Assembly: GCA_020882975.1 (NCBI GenBank)
Contig: JAHRFD010000012.1
Location: 93,570 to 157,569 of the forward strand
Direction of reading: 5' to 3'
Source: Microcoleus sp. EPA2
GTDB lineage: Bacteria; Cyanobacteriota; Cyanobacteriia; Cyanobacteriales; Microcoleaceae
DNA: 64,000 bases
The position numbers and the translations under genes are program-made. The notes beneath the pieces are model-generated. The model ran no database searches, had not been told where the DNA came from, and was given only the letters and a program-made list of their open reading frames with translations. Positions 24,606 through 33,659 of this stretch are shown here, in pieces. Numbering within the stretch: position 1 is the first letter of the stretch; each line of letters opens with the position of its first letter.

Positions 24606-27600
24606 TTAAATCCCCTTGCAAAATATCTCTTCCAACAGTGTTCCGAGTTTCAAGGAGTAAGCGCGACTGTCCAACAATTTTGGGTTGGTCGCCATTTGGC
24701 TTTGGACTCGATCCCGATAATGCCGGCGCAATTCTGGGGTAGTTCCCAATGCTTTGCTAATCTCCACATAACCATTCTCGGTGTTTGCTACCAATTCAGG
24801 AAGTTGTAGTTCTGCGATTACTGCTGCGGATTGTCGAGAGCGCCCGGTTTGGCCTGCTCTCACCACCACCGGCAACCCCGCCAACAAGGGTGCTATTAGG
24901 GATGCAGCGTCGCTATCGGGATAGGAGTCTAAATATATATCAGCCAATTTCAAACATTCTTGGTAATCGGCAGCCGTCGGCAACGCTTTGATCGTCACCA
25001 ATCGCTGTTTGTCAATCCCAAATTCCGCAAATAGCGATCGCATTTGGTGATAAAAAGGCATCATGGGAAATTTTTCCCGACGCGAATGAAAGGGATATAA
25101 AACTAAGATCGAATTCGGTGTAGAGGCAATTATTTTTGCCCAAGTCGCTCTCAATTCTGGGATAATTTTAAAAGCTGTGACACCGGACATAAATATTACA
25201 GATTGCTCCGTTGCACCCCAACTGGTTCTTGTGGGTTTCACAGTGGATTTTTCTGAGGTTACAGGATAACTGAAACAAACTCCTGAGCCTTCTAAAGTGA
25301 TTAATTTTTCCCGATACTCTGGGGTTGCATCTGGGGGCGATGTCAAATTTCCGGTCAAGAAGCGATCGATATTGCGAGCCCAGGTAGTCACCGGCATCGA
25401 TAGAGGAGCAGCTATTTGGAGCCGCCCTAGTCGGTGTAGGGACAGCAAAGTGCTAGGTTTGGGGGTGTCGGTGGTATTGGTCCCCAGGAGCAGAATGTCT
25501 AAATTGTGCGATCGCATTTCCTCTACTTGACTGAGCAAGTCTGCTGACAGGTGTACTACCTTGTCAACCCGACTTTCAAAGTATTTACCCAAGGAATCCT
25601 GGGGCAGAGGATAGAAATTATACACAATAATTTCAAACTTATTTCTATCTAAATATTCACAACTTGCCAGGGCGGCAAAAGTCTCTGGTTCCGCACAGAT
25701 TTGATCCAGTAAAATCCCTAACTTAATTTTACTGCCCGCAGGGGCGATCGGCTCAAAACTAAAATCTATTTTACACCCTATATTCCGCAAATAATCCTCA
25801 ATAATCTTATTTCTTAACTTCCCCACATTTAAAAGATTAGCTTCGCTGAGACACCAGCTTTTCAAACTGAGATTTTCCGCAATGAACTGCGCCAGATAAC
25901 GCCAAATTTCCGTAGCGGGAAAACTGGCAATATTCCCAGCCACATACTCTATTAAACGCTGCAAATAGTCCGCATATCGGGCAATTTCTCCAGTTTCTTG
26001 AAAATAAATAGGAGACTGAAACAGGAATTTCAAAAAGCCGTCAAAAAACCACTGAGGAATCGCTGCATTTTGATAGGATAATGGCAACTGATAAGCATCA
26101 CGGTACAGCATAGCTGCTAGGAGATATTGTAGCCTAGATATCAGTTCTCCTCCTAGAGACAAAGTGGAACATAACTCCTGGACAAAACTTTGCTCTTCCT
26201 CAGTCATGGTTTCATGTTTGATACCACTATCTAGTAGCAATTGGTGAGCTTTTCCCATGTCTCCCCTGTAAGCATTTTCACATTTTTCTGCTGATAAATT
26301 CAGCCAATATCTAGCAATCTGTAGGCGGTATTTCCGCAGTTTTTTGACAATAGACTCATTAGTTGGCAAATTTTGATAATCTTGAATTAGCTTGGATAAT
26401 TCAGAGGAGTTCCGCTGAGTTTTCAGGTCTAATTTTTGTTGAATAATCTGTTTGATTTGGGGATTTAAAAAACCGTATTCAGGGCTATTTAGGAGTTTTT
26501 GGTAAAATCTGACTACATCTTTATGATTTTCACCAGCCGAGAAATTTTTCCAAGTTTGTTGTTCGGGATGAATCCGCAGTGAGGAGAGTGTTTGAGGGAC
26601 AAATCCGATGTGATAATTTCCCATAATTCGCCACCACATATCTAAGTCTACATACTGAGATAATCCCGAATCAAATAATCCGATTTCGGCAAAAACGCGG
26701 GCGGCAATTAAGACGGTAGTCGGTTCACCAATTTTGTTGATGGGGTTGCTTAAACAGTTAGGATCTGCTAGTAATTCTTGTCCGGGCTGAATCGGTTTTA
26801 AATTTGACCAACCTTTGTACAAATCTTTAATTGATTGGGAGGCTTTTTGTAAAATGGGATTGGATTCAGATGCGTCTATGGTAATGCCACGGGGGGAAAA
26901 AATCATGCCTATATTTGGGTGCTTTTCGGCAAGTTCGACCATTTTTTCAATACATTCTGGTGCGAGTAAGTCGTCTTGAAACAGAAATTTAATGTATTTA
27001 CCTTTAGCTTGGGAAATGCAGAAGTTCCAGTTTTGCGAGAGGCCATAATTGCGGTGGAGGATGATGCGTAAATCTACTGAGGTTGTTGAGGTGAATGATT
27101 GGGCGATCGCAATTGTTTGGTCCGTGGAGCCATCGTCGGATATAATTACTTCTATGTGAGGGTAAGTCTGAGCCAAAGCACTCTCAATTGCTTCGCCAAT
27201 AAATGCTGCTCCGTTATATGTCGGAATGCAAATACTCACTAAAGGTGGTACTGTTTGGGGATGATTTAGCTGGGCAGTTTTTGAATTGTTTAAATCTTGA
27301 AAATTCTGCGTGATTTGAGCAATATATTCCAAACGTTTTTGAATTTTTTTACCTACAGTTGACGGACTTAGTAAACTCTTGATTTCCTGCGCAGCTCTCG
27401 TTCCTACTTTTTGAGCTTCCCCGTAATTATTGAATATATGCTGCATTAAATAAGCGCTATGTTCTAGATCCGGTTCTGCCCAAAAATTGCCTTTTTTGTA
27501 AGGACCACAATCGGCCTCAAGGGGAATTAATTTATATTTGACTAAAAAGCTATTGCCCACATTCATAAATTCTGTATTTGATGAATAAGCAGTAGCAATT

Positions 27601-28409
27601 ACGGGTTTGCCATAAAACATGGCTTCTGCCATTGTTAGGCCAAATCCTTCACAGCGATGTAGGGATAAATAACAGTCGCAATTGTAGAGCAAACCATTTA
27701 TTTCATTTTTGGATAGATATCCGTCTAAATGTTGAATATTGGTCGCATTTCCGATGGCGGATTTTAACAATGCTAAATCTTTGATGTTTTTGTCGGAGTT
27801 GGAAGATTTGAGGATAAATAGTACGCGCTCGTCTTGACCAAAAGCTTGCTTAAATGCTTGAATTGCAGCCAAAGGATTTTTCCGTTGGATGCGGCTGGAA
27901 AAGTCGAATATAAATAGAAAAATAAATTTATTGTCGGGCAAATTCAGGGATTTTCTGTTCAGGTAAGATGGGGGTAAATCAATGCTGGGCATGATTTTGA
28001 TGACGGGAATTGGCGAGACTAGGGAAATTGCTTCGGCGCAGTAGTTACTGTAAGTCCAGATTTCGTGAAAGTTGTCAAATACTGGTTGCCATTTTTGGGG
28101 AAATTCGGGAATTTCCCAGGCCCAAAAGCCGATATTGTAGCGATTTTTAAAATAGCTGGAACCAGAATGTTTTAAGAAAGTGTTGACTTCATCGGCGTTG
28201 ACTTGAATCAGGTTTATGGGATAAGGATTGTCTGGGCTGAAGTTTTGATAGGTGGTGTCTTGACTGCGGTGGGGACTGCGGGTGAAATTGTTGATAGTGA
28301 AGGGAATTTTGGCGGCTTGTACGGATCTAATATTTGCTCTGACTCCTTCTCCCACTCCAAATTCACCGTTGATGTAGCCGGCGATGTTAATTCCTAAGTT
28401 AGGGTTCAT
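24606..28409 (-). CDS. Triple-domain glycosyltransferase (GT4-like, GT2, GT41/OGT-like)
   Basis: The 1267-residue protein appears to be three glycosyltransferases in one chain. Residues about 1-370 form a GT-B domain (NIAGYINGEFGVGEGVRANI; RCEGFGLTMAEAMFYGKPVI). Residues about 390-640 form a GT2 domain (PLVSICIPTYNGAAFIGEAI; EVIISDDGSTDQT; FLFQDDLL). Residues about 920-1267 resemble the SPINDLY/O-GlcNAc transferase catalytic half (KLGILLDQIC; LDILLLGTNTTDT; YLDSYPDSDAASLIAPLLAG). The helical linker at about 680-910 may serve as an acceptor or TPR-like region. It probably builds a surface glycan or glycosylates proteins; sugars are unknown. It is divergent from the methyltransferase-glycosyltransferase fusion, 25 bases apart. 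Confidence 0.85.
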   Translation of the reverse strand: MNPNLGINIAGYINGEFGVGEGVRANIRSVQAAKIPFTINNFTRSPHRSQDTTYQNFSPDNPYPINLIQVNADEVNTFLKHSGSSYFKNRYNIGFWAWEIPEFPQKWQPVFDNFHEIWTYSNYCAEAISLVSPIPVIKIMPSIDLPPSYLNRKSLNLPDNKFIFLFIFDFSSRIQRKNPLAAIQAFKQAFGQDERVLFILKSSNSDKNIKDLALLKSAIGNATNIQHLDGYLSKNEINGLLYNCDCYLSLHRCEGFGLTMAEAMFYGKPVIATAYSSNTEFMNVGNSFLVKYKLIPLEADCGPYKKGNFWAEPDLEHSAYLMQHIFNNYGEAQKVGTRAAQEIKSLLSPSTVGKKIQKRLEYIAQITQNFQDLNNSKTAQLNHPQTVPPLVSICIPTYNGAAFIGEAIESALAQTYPHIEVIISDDGSTDQTIAIAQSFTSTTSVDLRIILHRNYGLSQNWNFCISQAKGKYIKFLFQDDLLAPECIEKMVELAEKHPNIGMIFSPRGITIDASESNPILQKASQSIKDLYKGWSNLKPIQPGQELLADPNCLSNPINKIGEPTTVLIAARVFAEIGLFDSGLSQYVDLDMWWRIMGNYHIGFVPQTLSSLRIHPEQQTWKNFSAGENHKDVVRFYQKLLNSPEYGFLNPQIKQIIQQKLDLKTQRNSSELSKLIQDYQNLPTNESIVKKLRKYRLQIARYWLNLSAEKCENAYRGDMGKAHQLLLDSGIKHETMTEEEQSFVQELCSTLSLGGELISRLQYLLAAMLYRDAYQLPLSYQNAAIPQWFFDGFLKFLFQSPIYFQETGEIARYADYLQRLIEYVAGNIASFPATEIWRYLAQFIAENLSLKSWCLSEANLLNVGKLRNKIIEDYLRNIGCKIDFSFEPIAPAGSKIKLGILLDQICAEPETFAALASCEYLDRNKFEIIVYNFYPLPQDSLGKYFESRVDKVVHLSADLLSQVEEMRSHNLDILLLGTNTTDTPKPSTLLSLHRLGRLQIAAPLSMPVTTWARNIDRFLTGNLTSPPDATPEYREKLITLEGSGVCFSYPVTSEKSTVKPTRTSWGATEQSVIFMSGVTAFKIIPELRATWAKIIASTPNSILVLYPFHSRREKFPMMPFYHQMRSLFAEFGIDKQRLVTIKALPTAADYQECLKLADIYLDSYPDSDAASLIAPLLAGLPVVVRAGQTGRSRQSAAVIAELQLPELVANTENGYVEISKALGTTPELRRHYRDRVQSQMATNPKLLDSRAYSLKLGTLLEEIFCKGI

Positions 28410-28434
28410 AGTTTGTGCTATAATTCTTTTTTAG

Positions 28435-30177
28435 TTGATTTGGTGCTTGACAAATGTGCCGATCGCCATTGTATACTGGCATCGCCATGCTCACAAATTA
28501 GAGAAAGTGATCGATAGCATCAACCATGACCTCTTGAATCTGCTACCCCCGGATGCTAAAGTCATTGTGGAAATAGGCTGCGGTACGGGGGCTATGGGCG
28601 CACAGTACAAGCTGACAAATCCCCATTGTCAATATATTGGCCTTGAATGCGATCGAGAAAAAGCTAAAATAGCAGTCGATCGGCTAAACTGGGTGGCGAT
28701 CGCCAATATAGAAGAAACCGATATCGCCAGTCTCGACATCGCCCCGGGCACCGTTGATTGTTTGGTATTTGGCGATTTGTTACCTTACCTCAAAAATCCT
28801 TGGGATGTCCTCAAACAATACAGTGCTTTGCTGCATCCCAGAGGTCAAATTTTCGCCAGAATTCCCAATGTTCAATACTGGCGGCGCATTGTCAATTTGT
28901 TGCGCGGGCACTGGGAAAATGCCGATGGCAAAATGCAGCACTGGTTTACCCTACAAAGTATTCAATCACTCTTTACTCAAGCCGGATTGCAGGTTTACGA
29001 ATTGCAAGGAAAGGGACACAAAACCGAAAATTTTGCCCAATTTCAGCAATTGCTGCATCCCATGGTCAAGGCATTAGAGCTACAATCGAGTAGTTTTGCT
29101 ACGGAAACCAGTGCTGAATATTATATTGTGCGATCGAGCAAAACCCCTGTACAACCACGCAGATTGCTGATTCAAACCATAATTATGGCACCTACAGGGT
29201 GCGATCGCCTGCGAGTTTTGGAACCGGACAAATTTAGCGCTACAATTCCCGGTGTCCGCACTATATCAGGCGTAAAAACACTCGAATTAATTGCCCCACT
29301 CCCTGGGGAAGAAAAAGTATTTGTTTGGCAGCGGACAATCATGCAATATCCCGCCTATCTTCCCCACATCAAACAACTCCTAAAACAAGACTATTTAATA
29401 GTAGCTGAAATTGACGACAATCCCATCCGTCGCCGGGAATATGCAGACAACAATTACCTCAGCTACCGTGGCTGTCATTGCGTTCAAACTTCCACAGAAC
29501 CCCTCGCCAAAATTTTACGACAGTACAATCCCAATGTTACAGTATTTCCCAATCAATTAGCCTATTTACCACCACCGCGCACTTATGTAGAAGATACTAT
29601 TACCATCTTTTTTGGAGCTCTGAATCGCGAAAAAGATTGGCAACCAATTATGGCAGCACTGAATCGAATTTTAGTGGCTCACAACCACCGCCTTCGAGTT
29701 AAAGTGATTCACGATCGCCTATTTTTTGACTCCTTACAAACAGAGCAAAAACAATTTGAGTCATTTTGCAGTTACGAACGATATCAAGAAATTATGTACA
29801 GTTGCGATATCGCTCTCTTACCGCTAGTTCCTAACCCGATCAATGAAACTAAATCTGACTTAAAATTTATTGAATGTGCGGCGCGGGGAGTGGCGGTGTT
29901 GGCAAGTCCTACGGTTTACGAACACTCAATTGTCGAAGGTGAAACCGGGTTAATTTATCGCTCTGAAAAAGAGTTTGAAAATAAGCTAAACTTGCTGATT
30001 TCCGATGTTCAAATGCGCCGAAAAATAGCTGGCAATGCTTACGAGTGGGTGCGGGAGAACCGTTTGCTGTGCGGGCACTACCGCCAGCGGCGAGACTGGT
30101 ACTTGCAGATGCGGGATGAGTTGCCGCGTTTGAATGCTGAATTGCGCGATCGACTACCGGAGTTATTTGATGACTGA
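28435..30177 (+). CDS. Fused SAM-dependent methyltransferase and glycosyltransferase
   Basis: Residues about 20-230 are a class I methyltransferase (VIVEIGCGTGAMGAQYK for SAM binding; DCLVFGDLLPYLKNPWDVL; LHPRGQIFARIPNVQYW). Residues about 235-570 are a GT4-like domain with a motif I-like IFFGALNREKDWQPI and KFIECAARGVAVLASPTVYE near the C-terminus. The only start codons after the upstream stop TAG (28432-28434) are TTG at 28435 and GTG at 28456; neither has a strong ribosome site, so the start is uncertain. It is divergent from the large glycosyltransferase and likely works in the same glycan pathway, with methylation as a capping step (inference). Confidence 0.85.
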   Translation: MIWCLTNVPIAIVYWHRHAHKLEKVIDSINHDLLNLLPPDAKVIVEIGCGTGAMGAQYKLTNPHCQYIGLECDREKAKIAVDRLNWVAIANIEETDIASLDIAPGTVDCLVFGDLLPYLKNPWDVLKQYSALLHPRGQIFARIPNVQYWRRIVNLLRGHWENADGKMQHWFTLQSIQSLFTQAGLQVYELQGKGHKTENFAQFQQLLHPMVKALELQSSSFATETSAEYYIVRSSKTPVQPRRLLIQTIIMAPTGCDRLRVLEPDKFSATIPGVRTISGVKTLELIAPLPGEEKVFVWQRTIMQYPAYLPHIKQLLKQDYLIVAEIDDNPIRRREYADNNYLSYRGCHCVQTSTEPLAKILRQYNPNVTVFPNQLAYLPPPRTYVEDTITIFFGALNREKDWQPIMAALNRILVAHNHRLRVKVIHDRLFFDSLQTEQKQFESFCSYERYQEIMYSCDIALLPLVPNPINETKSDLKFIECAARGVAVLASPTVYEHSIVEGETGLIYRSEKEFENKLNLLISDVQMRRKIAGNAYEWVRENRLLCGHYRQRRDWYLQMRDELPRLNAELRDRLPELFDD

Positions 30178-30385
30178 ATGTAGTAAAATTGATGAAGATT
30201 TATGCGAAAAATATTGGGAAAAATCCCCCTCCAATTCAGCCCAGCCGAATATAATTCGGGGCATTGGTGTCAACAATCGCCTGAAATCCTTTGTATCTTT
30301 TGTTTATAGACGACTGCAAGATCCCCCTCGCATCCCCCTTAAGAAGGGGGACGAAAGAGAAGATTCCGGTTCCCCCCTTCTGTAG
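30170..30385 (+). CDS. Small ORF, probably a gene truncated by repeats
   Basis: The start ATG at 30170 overlaps the stop of the preceding gene (ATGACTGA), implying coupled translation. The first 50 residues (MTECSKIDEDLCEKYWEKSP..., NNRLKSFVSFVYRRLQ) look like a real N-terminus of a longer protein. The last 20 (DPPRIPLKKGDEREDS) are translated from the CCCCCTTAAGAAGGGGG palindrome. I infer the remainder of the gene was lost when the repeat inserted. No family is recognised. Confidence 0.45.
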   Translation: MTECSKIDEDLCEKYWEKSPSNSAQPNIIRGIGVNNRLKSFVSFVYRRLQDPPRIPLKKGDEREDSGSPLL

Positions 30386-30487
30386 GGGCGGTGGCTGTGA
30401 GTGCCCGCCCTCTCGGCTAGGGGGGATCTGGCCTTAATAGTCAAACAGCTATCTGTGACTAGGTTTGAGCTTAAGTTGACACCAATG
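30262..30487. repeat. Repeat block bounded by ATTGGTGTCAAC inverted ends, with C/G-tract palindromes
   Basis: ATTGGTGTCAAC at 30263-30274 is repeated inverted at 30475-30486 (GTTGACACCAAT). Between them are CCCCCTTAAGAAGGGGG, a TGTAGGGGCGGTG unit and GAGGGGG-type sequence. The same ends bound the 88-bp tandem repeat block at 39712-40089. Confidence 0.6.
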
Positions 30488-30582
30488 AATTCGGGGCTAA
30501 ACCTATAAAGTCCCCCTGGGCACCGACTAAAACACCGTCATTAATGTTTTATTGTTTAATGTTTAATTATTAATTCACACCA

Positions 30583-31449
30583 ATGCGAATTCTATTCACT
30601 ATTGCTCACTTTTACAATCCCAGTGGCGACGGCAAACACGCTTCCCAAAGAAACGATCCGCAACCGCGACTCAATGCTTTAACCGCCGCCGTTGCATCCC
30701 TGCAAGCTTTGTATGGCAAATCTCAGTGCATGATTCACATTGGCGAATGTGCAACTATCCCAGCCAATCAAGATCAGAATCACGAAATTGACATTGTGAT
30801 TTGCACAACCCAAGGCTATCATCTGTTGTCTCAATTGCCGGTGCAGCCAAAATCTTTTATGCACCATGCTACCAAATGCGAACCGCTGCTGTTGGGGTTT
30901 GAGTGTCAAGCAGTTTTACGAGCTTGTCTTGACAAATATGATTATTTCTGTTATTTGGAAGATGACTTAATTTTACATGATCCGTGGTTTTTCAACAAAT
31001 TAAACTGGTTTAGACATCACGGTGGCAATGGAAACTTGTTACAACCAAACCGTTACGAAGTATCACCTCAAGCTCCCGTTTTTAAAGCCTATATCGATGG
31101 CGATTTAACACATTCTGCTACGTCTAATTTTCAAAATATTGAAGAACAACGACAGTTAATTGGCAAAATAATGGAACAAAAAATTGTTTTTGAGCGAGCT
31201 TTAAATCCTCATTCCGGGTGCTATTTTTTGAATGCAGAACAGATGGCTTACTGGGCTAAACAGTCTCATTTTTTGGATAGAGATACTAGCTTTGTTGGTC
31301 CCTTGGAAAGTGCGGCTACTTTAGGGATTATGCGAACTTTTAGAGTTTACAAGCCAGTTTCTGCCTATGCAAATTTTTTGGAGATTCAACACTTTGGGTC
31401 GAGTTTTCTCAAGTTGATTGGTAATAAAGTGAGACTTTCGGAAGTTTGA
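30583..31449 (+). CDS. Probable GT-A-type glycosyltransferase, family not recognised
   Basis: The 288-residue protein starts MRILFTIAHFYNPSGDGKHA. A DxD-like metal-binding motif appears in YFCYLEDDLILHDPWFF around residue 125, and PHSGCYFLNAEQMAYW plus LEIQHFGSSF follow. It has no membrane segment. The context (fused transferases immediately upstream) supports a role in sugar transfer. The sequence begins after 405 bases of repeats, so it likely has its own promoter. A non-GT function cannot be excluded. Confidence 0.65.
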   Translation: MRILFTIAHFYNPSGDGKHASQRNDPQPRLNALTAAVASLQALYGKSQCMIHIGECATIPANQDQNHEIDIVICTTQGYHLLSQLPVQPKSFMHHATKCEPLLLGFECQAVLRACLDKYDYFCYLEDDLILHDPWFFNKLNWFRHHGGNGNLLQPNRYEVSPQAPVFKAYIDGDLTHSATSNFQNIEEQRQLIGKIMEQKIVFERALNPHSGCYFLNAEQMAYWAKQSHFLDRDTSFVGPLESAATLGIMRTFRVYKPVSAYANFLEIQHFGSSFLKLIGNKVRLSEV

Positions 31450-31503
31450 TCGGAATATCCAAATCGCCTACTTTTTGGGTATAATGATATGCCTTTGAAC
31501 AAA

Positions 31504-31545
31504 TTGCTGCATTACATCCTCAAATTCAGGCAAAAAACTGATTTT
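31504..31545 (-). pseudogene. Fragment of a HicB-type antitoxin gene
   Basis: Read on the minus strand the segment encodes FLPEFEDVMQQF. The intact HicB at 33435-33659 has FLPEFEDVMQPV at the corresponding place. No start, partner toxin or continuation is present, so this is a relic outside the R1-R4 array. Confidence 0.5.
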
Positions 31546-31625
31546 CTTCGGGGCGCTGAACTTTTAACAGCATATTACTGGCAAATTTTGGTGTCCCTGC
31601 TTTTTGACCCAAAAAATTAATTAAT

Positions 31626-32078
31626 TTAGTCATATTCCTCGTACAAGCCTGCTTCTTCAGTCATCTCGATTAACGGGTCTAATAGTTGGCGGCGCTGAAC
31701 TTTCCGCTGTTGCTTGTAGGTCATTAAATCTTGGAAAAGTATGCGGCGATGGGAACCAACTTTGATGTAGGGAATTTCTCCTTTTTCCAGTAACTTGACT
31801 AGAAAGGGTCGCGATACATTCAGGATATCGGCAGCTTCCTGTGTTGTCAGTTCGCGATTGTGAAGCACTAGAGAGATAGCCTGACCTGATGCCATCGCGC
31901 CGACAACTTGACCGAGTAATTTGTAAACAGATGGCGGAATTATAATTTCTTTTCCGTTACTTTCGACTAATTTTAGTTGTGCAGATTCTCGGCTGAGTAT
32001 CTGTGCTAGTTGTGCTATGGATTCTTGTTCTTTTTCTTGCAGAATAACTGACTCTGGCGATGCTTTTTGCTTCAACAT
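31626..32078 (-). CDS. Excisionase/MerR-like helix-turn-helix protein (antitoxin-like)
   Basis: The 150-residue protein carries an excisionase-type HTH in its C-terminal half: ELTTQEAADILNVSRPFLVK then EIPYIKVGSHRRILFQDLM. Proteins of this shape commonly act as antitoxins of PIN-domain toxins in cyanobacteria, the toxin being encoded just downstream. Downstream on the same strand there is only a HicB relic and the end of the transferase gene, so the partner is missing. It lies immediately left of purB repeat R1. Confidence 0.75.
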   Translation of the reverse strand: MLKQKASPESVILQEKEQESIAQLAQILSRESAQLKLVESNGKEIIIPPSVYKLLGQVVGAMASGQAISLVLHNRELTTQEAADILNVSRPFLVKLLEKGEIPYIKVGSHRRILFQDLMTYKQQRKVQRRQLLDPLIEMTEEAGLYEEYD

Positions 32079-32182
32079 AGCAAGATATATTTTTTGGTTG
32101 TTGTCTTAACGATAACACTTTTCACGCCATAAACGCAATATCCGCAACAAGCGAAATATCCAAATCTAGAAATGGGAAGAGG

Positions 32183-32265
32183 GATGCCTCGCAGATGTAC
32201 AATAGGATGATCGCACTCCCCAACTCCAAGCGCGAACCCGACACTCTGCCCGAAATGGTCAACAT
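32183..32265 (+). repeat. purB 5'-end copy R1
   Basis: Contains CAGATGTACAAT (a possible -10 TACAAT), GATCGCACTCCC, and ACACTCTGCCCGAAATGG then TCAACAT, matching the purB start region. The frame can be read as TLPEMVNIR then stop, with a small deletion before it. It ends 28 bases before the methyltransferase ATG. Confidence 0.85.
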
Positions 32266-32293
32266 CAGATAAAATGCAGTAAAAAACTAGAAA

Positions 32294-33469
32294 ATGGAAG
32301 CAATACAACTGTCTTTGTTCTCAAACGAGTCAGAATTAATTCCTGCCAAAAAGCAGAAAAAAGCAAAATTAGGGCGTTACGAACGCATCCAACGCGAACT
32401 AGAATCAAATGACTGCGACCCCTACAAGATATTCATTGATATTGAATCTCAGTCACTGCCAAAATCCGACTATACATTTGTCGATCTTTTCTGCGGTGCT
32501 GGCGGCATGACCCAAGGTTTATTGCAAGCAGGTTTTCGACCAGTAGCAAGCGTTGAAATTAATCCCATCGCCTCGGCAACTCATACAAGAAACTTTCCTG
32601 ATTGCCATCACTTGTGCGATGATATAAAAAACTTAAATCCCCAAAAGTTGCTCGCTGAAATTGGTTCGCCAGAAGTTCATGTTGTTGTAGGCGGGCCGCC
32701 GTGTCAAGGCTTTTCAGTGGCAGGAAAACGCGACCCGAACGACCCTCGAAACCGCCTATTTAGAGAGTTTGTCCGCGTTGTCTCTGAAATACGTCCTTGG
32801 TATGTTGTCATGGAAAACGTACCAGGAATATTGACTATGCAAAAAGGAGCTGTTAAGCAAGCAATTTGCGAAGCTTTTCAGGAAATTGGCTATCCCCATA
32901 TGTCCGTTGCTGTGCTGGAATCAGCAACCTATGGAGTCCCGCAAATCCGCCCGCGAGCGATTTTTATTGCCAATAGATTTTGGATGCAAAATCCCTATCC
33001 CAAGTCGCAATTGTTGCCGGAACAATACAAAGCGATTGAGTCAGCAATTTACGATTTACCAGAGTATACTCCCATCCCAGAAATTAACCACGAATGGACT
33101 CGTCATTCTGTTGAGTACATGGAAAGACTTGCTAAAGTTCCACCAGGCGGTTCTTTGTATGAAAGCTACGCCGATGCTTTCAAGCGACAGTATCCGGGAA
33201 AACCGAGTATGACTGTTAAAGAAAATCATGGTGGCACTCATATTCATCCTTATCTCAATCGCGTGATTTCAGCTCGCGAAATGGCTAGATTGCAAACTTT
33301 CCCGGATTCATTTATTTTTGAAGGTTCAATGAAAAAGGCAATGTGGCAAATTGGAAATGCCGTGCCGCCCCGTTTAGCAGAGTGTATCGGTTTTGCACTT
33401 ATTCCATATTTGACTGATATTGCTGTGAACAAATTTAAGCAGCCTGAAATAATCGTTCTAGCTTCTTAG
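32294..33469 (+). CDS. C5-cytosine DNA methyltransferase without adjacent restriction enzyme
   Basis: The 391-residue enzyme transfers a methyl group to C5 of cytosine. Motif I (DLFCGAGGMTQGL), motif IV with the catalytic cysteine (GGPPCQGFSVAG), motif VI (VMENVPG), motif VIII (QIRPRAIFIA) and motif X (QIGNAVPPRLA) are intact. The target-recognition region between VIII and IX is short. An extra 55-residue charged N-terminus (QLSLFSNESELIPAKKQKKA) precedes motif I. No endonuclease gene is adjacent, so it is an orphan here. It starts just after purB copy R1, which may provide its promoter. Its 3' end overlaps the convergent hicB by 35 bases. Confidence 0.93.
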   Translation: MEAIQLSLFSNESELIPAKKQKKAKLGRYERIQRELESNDCDPYKIFIDIESQSLPKSDYTFVDLFCGAGGMTQGLLQAGFRPVASVEINPIASATHTRNFPDCHHLCDDIKNLNPQKLLAEIGSPEVHVVVGGPPCQGFSVAGKRDPNDPRNRLFREFVRVVSEIRPWYVVMENVPGILTMQKGAVKQAICEAFQEIGYPHMSVAVLESATYGVPQIRPRAIFIANRFWMQNPYPKSQLLPEQYKAIESAIYDLPEYTPIPEINHEWTRHSVEYMERLAKVPPGGSLYESYADAFKRQYPGKPSMTVKENHGGTHIHPYLNRVISAREMARLQTFPDSFIFEGSMKKAMWQIGNAVPPRLAECIGFALIPYLTDIAVNKFKQPEIIVLAS

Positions 33470-33659
33470 TTGCTGGTAATGGTTTACCTTCAGCTTGACA
33501 ACTCTCGATTAGTAACTCCAGTACCTCTCGCGCATTGTAAATAGCTTCTTCATAAGAATCTCCGTGAGTTACTGGTTGCATTACATCCTCAAATTCGGGC
33601 AAAAACACGACAAAGCACCGATCTTCTTCTGACCATTGGATAACAACTGTATATTTCAC
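33435..33659 (-). CDS. hicB: HicB-family antitoxin
   Basis: The 74-residue protein has the HicB RNase-H-like half-fold: YTVVIQWSEEDRCFVVFLPE, then DVMQPVTHGDSYEEAI and ELLIESCQAEGKPLP. HicB neutralises HicA and usually represses the operon. It overlaps hicA by four bases (toxin gene first). No DNA-binding extension is present. The close relative at 36994-37224 suggests duplication. Confidence 0.9.
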   Translation of the reverse strand: MKYTVVIQWSEEDRCFVVFLPEFEDVMQPVTHGDSYEEAIYNAREVLELLIESCQAEGKPLPATKKLERLFQAA

